A stretch of DNA of 27,878 nucleotides from a virus. Under the pieces are notes generated by a model. It was not told the origin of the DNA, made no database searches, and saw nothing but the letters and a program-made list of their open reading frames with translations. Shown piece by piece: positions 23,701 through 27,878 of the stretch. The position numbers and the translations under genes are program-made. Each line of letters opens with the position of its first letter. The stretch's first letter is position 1. The stretch covers positions 1 to 27,878 of IMG/VR virus record IMGVR_UViG_3300027759_000349, one strand, 5' to 3'.

Positions 23701-26663
23701 ATGACCAAAACGGTATGTTCTGGCAGTATGACGGTATTAGAATGGCAGTTGGCAAGCGTTCATCGACCTTCCAACTTGCTGGTACTATTAACATTGCAGC
23801 AAACTCTAACGCAATTACCGGGTTTAATTCGAGATTTACACAACAGCTAGCCGCTGGTGATCGTATTGTTATTAAAGGTATGAGTCACGTTGTGTCTAGT
23901 ATTACCAGCGATACAGCAATGACAGTAACTCCAGACTATCGCGGTGTTAACGATGTAGTCGGCGGTCGTGCTTGTAAGACACAGGATATTATCATTCCAC
24001 AATCAGACTGGAATCTAGATCCACTCAACGGCTCAGGACCAAGCGGTTATACAATCGACGTAACAAAAATGCAGATGATTGGTATGCAATGGACTTGGTA
24101 CGGTGCTGGATTTATTGACTTTATGCTACGTGGTCCAGACGGCAACTATGTATTTGCACATCGCTTCCGTAATTCAAACGTGAACTCTGAAGCATATATG
24201 CGTACTGGTAACCAACCTGTTCGTTATGAAGTTATTAATGAAGGTGCTAAAGATCAACTAGCATCAAATATTAATGATTCAGTTACTACTATTCCGTTAC
24301 TCAATGCCTACTGGTTCCCGAATGCAGGTACTGTGTTAATTGATAACGAACTAATTCGCTATACAGGAAACACTGGAACAAGCCTAACAGGATGTACTCG
24401 CGGTGCTACAATGACACAGTTTGTGTCAGGATCAAACAGAACATTCCAAGGCAGTACAGCAGCCAGCCATTCAGTGAGAGCTGGTGTTATTCTAGTATCA
24501 AATACAGTTACTCCAATTATCAGCCACTGGGGTTCTGCGTTTATGATTGACGGTCAGTTTGACAGTGATCGAGGCTATTTGTTCAACTACTCAGCAAGTA
24601 ACATTTCTGTATCTATTGATAAAAACACAGCGTTCTTGATTCGTCTAGCACCTAGCGTAAGCAATGCACAAACAGGCGACCTAGGAGATAGAGAACTTCT
24701 AAACCGAGCACAGTTATTACTACAAAATATTTCAATTGCAAGTGATGCAGTCGCTGGATCAGGCGGTATCGTTATTGAGGGTGTGTTAAATCCAGCAAAC
24801 TATCCAACAGATCCAACTAAGATTACTTGGGTTGGTTTAGCATCACAAGCGACTGGTGGTCAACCTAGCTTTGCGCAGGTTGCATCAGGCGGTTCTGTAA
24901 CTTGGTCCGGCGGTGCTTCAACTACAACTGGTACTGTACAAGGTGCATTTACAACTACATTAACTGCAAAATCATTTGCAGCAAGTACACAGACATTAAC
25001 TGCAAGAGCATTTAACGCAACAACACAGTCATTAGTTGCTCAGTCGTTTGGTACATTAGCACAAAGCGTTACGGCGCTTGGATTTGCTGCTAGTCAACCA
25101 TACGGTAACAACACCTATGTATCTGCTTTAAGTACAGCACGTACTGACATCTTGATCACTAACACGCAGTACGATGCGTTAGCACTAGTTCCACAGCCAG
25201 GTGATGCAATATCAGGCGGTAGTTTACAGGCAAATACAACTATTGTCAGCGTAACAAGAGCCTATGCAGGCGGTGGTGGTAACACATTATACACACGTAT
25301 TGTGCTAAGTGCTGCTCCAGCATCAAATACAACTCCGGGTGCTGGTAACAACAGTCCTTTGACTATTACAACTGCTTACAGCAGCACATATCGTTCTGCT
25401 ATCAGTGCAACACGTAACGATTTCTTAATTACTACCGCAGCATACGATGCTCTAACAACACCGATAGCAGTCGGCGATCCAATCGCTGTTGCTACTTTCC
25501 TTACTGGCGGGCAGACAATCGCCAGCTGGACTCGAAATTTTATTACTATTAATGCAACATCTTACACTCGAATAGTAATGAATGCAGTGGGTAATAGCAC
25601 CAGTACTGTTGCTGCTACCAACGGTGCTCAGAACGTAACAACAACATTGACCAGTTCAGTTGCTGCAACCTATAACAGTGCGTTAAGTACAGCAAGAAGT
25701 GATTTCTTGATCACGCAGGCTGATTACGCAGCACTAGGCGGCAATTTAAGAATCACCGATGTATTAAGTACAGCAAGTTTTATTACAGGTGGTCAGACTG
25801 TTTCGAGTGTTACTCAAAACTATACAACAATCGGAAGTACAGTCTACGCTAGAATTGTAATGACTGCGGTAGCAAATTCTACTAGCACAGCTGGCGCAGC
25901 AAATACTGTTTCGATAACAGCAACATCAGCAGCTACCGCAACCTATGGTAGTGCTATTAGTTCAGGTAGAATAGACTTCTTGGTAACAGATGCACAGTGG
26001 GCTGCTAGTGGTATACAGGCAGGTGATTCAGTAAGTGTTGCATCATTCCTTACTGGTGGGCAGTCTATTAACTCAGTGACTACTGGATATCTTACTATTG
26101 CATCAACTAGCTATACCCGTGTTATTATGAGTGCGAATGGTACTTCAACATCAACTAGTGGTGGTGGCAACGATGTTACGGTAACTGTTACCGCAGCTGG
26201 TTCAGCTGCAAGTTATCAAAACAAAAACTTCTTGTTCTTTGACAGTACAAGTTGGTTAGCATCAGGAGCTACTGTAAGTACTCGAGTATCATCTGGCGAT
26301 ACTAAATTCCCAGCTGGTACATCTGTAAGCGCAATTACAACTAGAACATTTGGTGTAACAACTGTCTATCGTGTAACATTTACACAGGCAGCAACAACTA
26401 CTATTAGTGCGGCCGGTACAATAACGTTTGCGTTCGGTGCGCAGTATGCGTTACCTGGAGAACAGGTATTCTCGTTCATTGCGATACCGGGATCGACAGT
26501 TGATTTGGATTTGAAAGAATTGAAAGAATTAACTTCAACAAGTATCGGCGGACGAGGAACATTCCCGAATGGTCCAGACGTATTAGCTATTAACGTGTAT
26601 AAGACCACAGGTAGTGGTACTGTTGCTAACTTGGTTCTACGTTGGGGTGAAGCGCAGGCTTAA
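20772..26663 (+). CDS. Large repeat-rich virion structural protein, 1963 aa
   Basis: N-terminal residues about 1-180 hold a helical domain with the CQRDISYILEGYLSDLKKTGN segment found in T4-like cyanophage structural proteins. Next come beta domains with 'HG-x-x-x-GD/A' turns (THGLAVGDVFTI near 357, AHGFVPGDSLTI near 767, DHGCQVGAQIIITGV near 905) and GSGYAAGDTLVF-type repeats (about 585-720). A conserved central part with WTWYGAGFIDFMLRGPDG and NSEAYMRTGNQPVRYEV lies around 1105-1155. Low-complexity and tandem repeats fill about 1390-1890, and the end is a conserved PGEQVFSFIAIPG...GPDVLAINVYK...LVLRWGEAQA module. It is likely a baseplate- or fibre-attached structural protein. Its size gives room for the repeat expansion. 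Confidence 0.9.
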   Translation: MSKKQISTYKFVPGNVTPSTNLYPNLATLIYENRKYIIAETMAYITYNSTNNIAPFAYYTYDSAKCQRDISYILEGYLSDLKKTGNINTVNNASKYFEYGLPQIDGNRLPEVYAHTFILDLITNNIATSVAFSGRQNTFVQYRNNTLTPEPAGVAAITTLANIIINVITNGLSSLPAKSTNRGYLKFPGFYKLKDILLITNSTRNEILYNFSDSDTAVDLTYSEAYDSDFPAALYGQEKITTIIFNVDTSKFLITDQMQIFVEGKSQEVRLNSIATDAMERMKVGIPQSMLDADFEYGLQPTKWQTISMMRNYPSVYEIPGSDVPIVSVVTDASAGTSGIGSSLITVTTISTHGLAVGDVFTIKALAASVKGFGRAEGTFLVNSVPTVTSFTFYAKSKVGSTNPTTLSQTYTQVRKAGFYTGASVGVPNFNVISNGQSGTVTTSLITPTGSSVFGFTGSAPPLGSPVSISGVPTGTQVTAIVGTGGTVTATQLTSDAAVSDNTIVVKSTTGISAGLVINRGDGTSIAVTDIQGNTVSLSGGLTSTIKGTNATYNNLTANSATTIDGSGATFDISRLDTVYAVAAGNSNGSGYAAGDTLVFSGTVLGGAAPANSATITVNTAADKNTVTAFNVGTLYGGTGYSDATAVTTSVAPADSALATAGTGLTVDITTVGGVITAVAINTPGKNYSVTDLITIQGGDANATIEVQSVSLGGDIISFSIVGTPVTAPTINFISSIALNDYTTAPIADASTVNYTSIAQIEVSFATAHGFVPGDSLTIAINSSGTNAQLAAGGFYIDSVPTSTTLRYTARSQGNIANTLTGIIYSRPDSYFVHRPYDGGVQLGTGGPSHGATAIRMSKKYIRYQSGKGVMYNTGALFAPSYDLASLSATGTTVGSTITLATDDTDHGCQVGAQIIITGVTTSGYNGVYTVSAIVDERTLKFAATQTLGSTTPVLGSPCQMSIYHWHGATIRSGTFDDQNGMFWQYDGIRMAVGKRSSTFQLAGTINIAANSNAITGFNSRFTQQLAAGDRIVIKGMSHVVSSITSDTAMTVTPDYRGVNDVVGGRACKTQDIIIPQSDWNLDPLNGSGPSGYTIDVTKMQMIGMQWTWYGAGFIDFMLRGPDGNYVFAHRFRNSNVNSEAYMRTGNQPVRYEVINEGAKDQLASNINDSVTTIPLLNAYWFPNAGTVLIDNELIRYTGNTGTSLTGCTRGATMTQFVSGSNRTFQGSTAASHSVRAGVILVSNTVTPIISHWGSAFMIDGQFDSDRGYLFNYSASNISVSIDKNTAFLIRLAPSVSNAQTGDLGDRELLNRAQLLLQNISIASDAVAGSGGIVIEGVLNPANYPTDPTKITWVGLASQATGGQPSFAQVASGGSVTWSGGASTTTGTVQGAFTTTLTAKSFAASTQTLTARAFNATTQSLVAQSFGTLAQSVTALGFAASQPYGNNTYVSALSTARTDILITNTQYDALALVPQPGDAISGGSLQANTTIVSVTRAYAGGGGNTLYTRIVLSAAPASNTTPGAGNNSPLTITTAYSSTYRSAISATRNDFLITTAAYDALTTPIAVGDPIAVATFLTGGQTIASWTRNFITINATSYTRIVMNAVGNSTSTVAATNGAQNVTTTLTSSVAATYNSALSTARSDFLITQADYAALGGNLRITDVLSTASFITGGQTVSSVTQNYTTIGSTVYARIVMTAVANSTSTAGAANTVSITATSAATATYGSAISSGRIDFLVTDAQWAASGIQAGDSVSVASFLTGGQSINSVTTGYLTIASTSYTRVIMSANGTSTSTSGGGNDVTVTVTAAGSAASYQNKNFLFFDSTSWLASGATVSTRVSSGDTKFPAGTSVSAITTRTFGVTTVYRVTFTQAATTTISAAGTITFAFGAQYALPGEQVFSFIAIPGSTVDLDLKELKELTSTSIGGRGTFPNGPDVLAINVYKTTGSGTVANLVLRWGEAQA
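24957..25100 (+). repeat. Four tandem 36-bp (12-residue) coding repeats
   Basis: The units TLTAKSFAASTQ, TLTARAFNATTQ, SLVAQSFGTLAQ and SVTALGFAASQP follow one another without spacer. The common pattern is (T/S)-(L/V)-x-A-x-x-F-x-x-x-x-(Q/P). At DNA level the units are diverged except for the first two. Confidence 0.8.
25116..26435 (+). repeat. Tandem repeats of about 91-94 residues in the large virion protein
   Basis: Units start at 25116, 25389, 25671, 25944 and 26214, i.e. at residues 1449, 1540, 1634, 1725 and 1815. The spacing is 273, 282, 273 and 270 bases. The first four begin with Y-x-SA(L/I)S-x-x-R-x-D-(F/I)-L-(I/V)-T and later carry a G-(Q/x)-(T/S)-I/V-x-S-x-T and YTRI(V)(M/L) strand. 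The fifth is degenerate (YQNKNFLFFDSTSW). They are probably Ig-like or beta-sandwich modules in a row. Confidence 0.8.
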
Positions 26664-26667
26664 CGAT

Positions 26668-27123
26668 ATGGCAAACTATAAAAAAGCCAGTGTAATAGTT
26701 GTAGCGGATTCTACAGCCGCTGACACTATACCCAACAGTGCCAGTGCAGCCGCAATACGCTGGACTGTGACTTCAGATCAAATCAATTATGCAGATACTG
26801 GCACAACTGCACTAGACAACCCACCTTACGGACTTTACCAGTTTAAGATACCCTACACAGGTTTTTATCAAATTAACTTTAGTCTAAGCTGGCCTGCGAC
26901 TACTACTAGCGGATTCGCTGTGATCCAGAAATTTGTACCTGATTTTGCCTTGCTCGCCACATTGTTCAATGGAGCGCAATCAGCAAATGAAATACTTAAT
27001 GCTAGTCGTGTGATCAAGTTAACAAAAGATGATCAGATTGGTGTGTATTGTACACAAACTAGTGGCGCCGCCCGTATACCCACCGCTACACTCAGCATCA
27101 TACGTGTGGGCAATGCTAGTTAA
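26668..27123 (+). CDS. Small beta-rich probable virion protein, 151 aa
   Basis: The start is ATG 26668 (MANYKKASVIVVADS), four bases after the preceding stop. An earlier in-frame GTG lies inside the previous gene. The protein has YGLYQFKIPYTGFYQINFSLSW in the middle and LTKDDQIGVYCTQTSG...ATLSIIRVGNAS at the end. The 'IPxTGxYxIxxSxxW' strand and the following 'L-x-x-x-D-x-I-x-V' strand recall C1q/TNF-like jelly-roll modules seen in trimeric fibre tips. That resemblance is by pattern only. It follows the large structural gene and is probably a decoration or fibre component. It is convergent with the next gene. Confidence 0.75.
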   Translation: MANYKKASVIVVADSTAADTIPNSASAAAIRWTVTSDQINYADTGTTALDNPPYGLYQFKIPYTGFYQINFSLSWPATTTSGFAVIQKFVPDFALLATLFNGAQSANEILNASRVIKLTKDDQIGVYCTQTSGAARIPTATLSIIRVGNAS

Positions 27124-27392
27124 TGATTTTCACGCCAGGCTCGAAGTTTAGTATCAATGCTCTGTCGTAGAGATTTAATTTTTTCTCTATAATCGTCAAC
27201 TTCTTGCCCAGGGCGGCTACCAAAGGTAACCTTTTCGTGTGATTCATCTAGTGCTTGAACAACTCCACGTAATGCCTGCAGTTCACTGTCTAATCCCGAT
27301 CTAGTAATATCGTCTGAGATCTTTGCAATCTCTGATTGAAATCTTTCATACTCTTCAATAAATCTTTCTGATTTAAGCAGTGGTGTAAACAT
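27120..27392 (-). CDS. Small helical coiled-coil protein, 90 aa
   Basis: Almost the whole protein is predicted helix with heptad-like Leu/Ile spacing (RFIEEYERFQSEIAKISDDI, ELQALRGVVQALDESHEKV, DYREKIKSLRQSIDTKLRAW). No family is recognised. It overlaps the upstream gene as TAATG (27390-27394), so translation is coupled, and ends convergent with the beta-rich virion gene over TTAA at 27120-27123. Confidence 0.8.
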   Translation of the reverse strand: MFTPLLKSERFIEEYERFQSEIAKISDDITRSGLDSELQALRGVVQALDESHEKVTFGSRPGQEVDDYREKIKSLRQSIDTKLRAWRENH

Positions 27393-27763
27393 TATACTAA
27401 CTCCAATATGGTATCGATCTTTGTTCTGATCAGTTGATTATTTAATGTTGCTTTAAGTCCTGGGTGTAGCTGCTTTGGAAGATGATCCAGATCACACCAG
27501 GCCAATGTAGGAACTACAGAAGTTAAAAACTCGCTGTCAGTTAGGCAGACATAGGTGCCATATTCAAAACCTCGGTCATCACTGAGATACAACTCAATAG
27601 GTAAAATTCTACCCTGACTGTACTGTGTTAACAGCACTTGAGCATCATCTAACAGTATGTTTTGCCTAGCAAACGTAGGTACTGTCCATTTCTCATTTTC
27701 AAGAATTAACAGTATTCGTCTAGTTGTTTTGGCTAAGAAAAGTAATCCGGCACGTTGTTGCAT
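27392..27763 (-). CDS. NUDIX-fold-like protein lacking a recognisable Nudix box, 123 aa
   Basis: The order RAGLLFLAKTTRRILLILEN, EKWTVP, FEYGTYVCLTDSEF, LAWCDLDHLPKQLHPGL follows the strand pattern of NUDIX hydrolases of T4-like phages, in which LPxxLHPGL is a frequent C-terminal landmark. The catalytic Nudix box (GxxxxxExxxxxxREUxEExGU) expected after WxxP is absent. That part reads FARQNILLDDAQVLLTQYSQG, which holds no Glu pair. It may therefore be a non-catalytic binding or structural NUDIX-like domain, or a divergent enzyme. It is coupled to the downstream coiled-coil gene. Confidence 0.6.
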   Translation of the reverse strand: MQQRAGLLFLAKTTRRILLILENEKWTVPTFARQNILLDDAQVLLTQYSQGRILPIELYLSDDRGFEYGTYVCLTDSEFLTSVVPTLAWCDLDHLPKQLHPGLKATLNNQLIRTKIDTILELV

Positions 27764-27773
27764 CAGTTACTTA

Positions 27774-27878
27774 TTAAGGATCAAATCTGAAACCCCAAAA
27801 ACCTGGTGAGTATTCACCTTCAAACGCTTTGAGCCATTCAGCCCCTGTCCAACGATACTTGATACCTGTACGAAGATT
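27774..27878 (-). CDS. C-terminal end of an unrecognised phage protein (partial)
   Basis: The frame is open from the window edge to TAA (27774-27776) and encodes 34 residues ending in GEYSPGFWGFRFDP. Earlier residues include TGIKYRWTGAEWLKAFEG. The aromatic-rich strand-like sequence could belong to a structural protein. The start lies outside the window and the family cannot be named. The NUDIX-like gene starts ten bases further on. Confidence 0.6.
   Translation of the reverse strand, partial: NLRTGIKYRWTGAEWLKAFEGEYSPGFWGFRFDP

Noticed and set aside
1-27878. tRNA genes, CRISPR arrays, insertion sequences or integrase sites
   Set aside because: Intergenic space is too small (the longest gap is about 98 bases) and no cloverleaf, spaced palindromic repeat or transposase motif was seen.

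Overview
The window looks like an AT-rich stretch of a T4-like (myovirus-type) phage genome of the kind known from marine and other aquatic plankton: cyanophage Kyanoviridae or T4-like pelagiphages are the closest matches I recognise. Three signs support this. First, the large structural proteins carry sequence signatures I associate with T4-like cyanophage virion proteins: a CQRDISYI segment near the N-terminus, a WTWYGAGFIDFMLRGPDG block, and the C-terminal PGEQVFSFIAIPG...IGGRGTFPNGPDVLAINVYK...LVLRWGEAQA. Second, T4-type late promoter octamers (NATAAATA) stand in several intergenic gaps. Third, genes are tightly packed with ATGA and TAATG overlaps. The host cannot be named from this window.

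Layout. (1) 1-885: the 3' end of a Gly/His-rich tail-fibre-type gene, then an unrecognised 222-aa protein, closed by a strong intrinsic terminator (899-930). (2) 984-12230, plus strand: one continuous block of 14 genes behind a perfect TATAAATA. It holds two tandem flavin-dependent halogenases, a 261-aa protein of unknown role, a small coiled-coil protein, and ten probable Fe(II)/2-oxoglutarate (2OG) oxygenases of several subfamilies, including one JmjC/cupin type. (3) 18164-12227, minus strand: a second block with a prolyl-4-hydroxylase-like enzyme, another 2OG oxygenase, three more halogenases and a 64-aa protein with its own late promoter. (4) 18240-19660: one more 2OG oxygenase (plus), convergent with a second copy of the 261-aa unknown family (minus). 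(5) 19749-27123, plus strand: tail-fibre-like protein, a 1963-aa repeat-rich virion protein, and a small beta-rich probable virion protein. (6) 27120-27878, minus strand: a coiled-coil protein, a NUDIX-like protein lacking the catalytic Nudix box, and the 3' end of a further gene.

The unusual content is the 984-18833 island: five halogenases and thirteen probable Fe/2OG oxygenases (ten in the plus block, two in the minus block and one at 18240), plus two paralogues of an unrecognised family, all inside a tail-structural region. Individual halogenases and 2OG oxygenases are known in marine T4-like phages (for example the characterised halogenase VirX1 of cyanophage Syn10). I do not know of a described phage locus with this number together. 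Their embedding among tail genes and the late-type promoters suggest a late function. Oxidative or halogenating modification of virion proteins (fibre tips) or of a host metabolite or peptide are both possible. No flavin reductase is visible, so the halogenases would need FADH2 from elsewhere. Three convergent gene pairs all end in a shared TTAA with interleaved TAA stops and no terminator.
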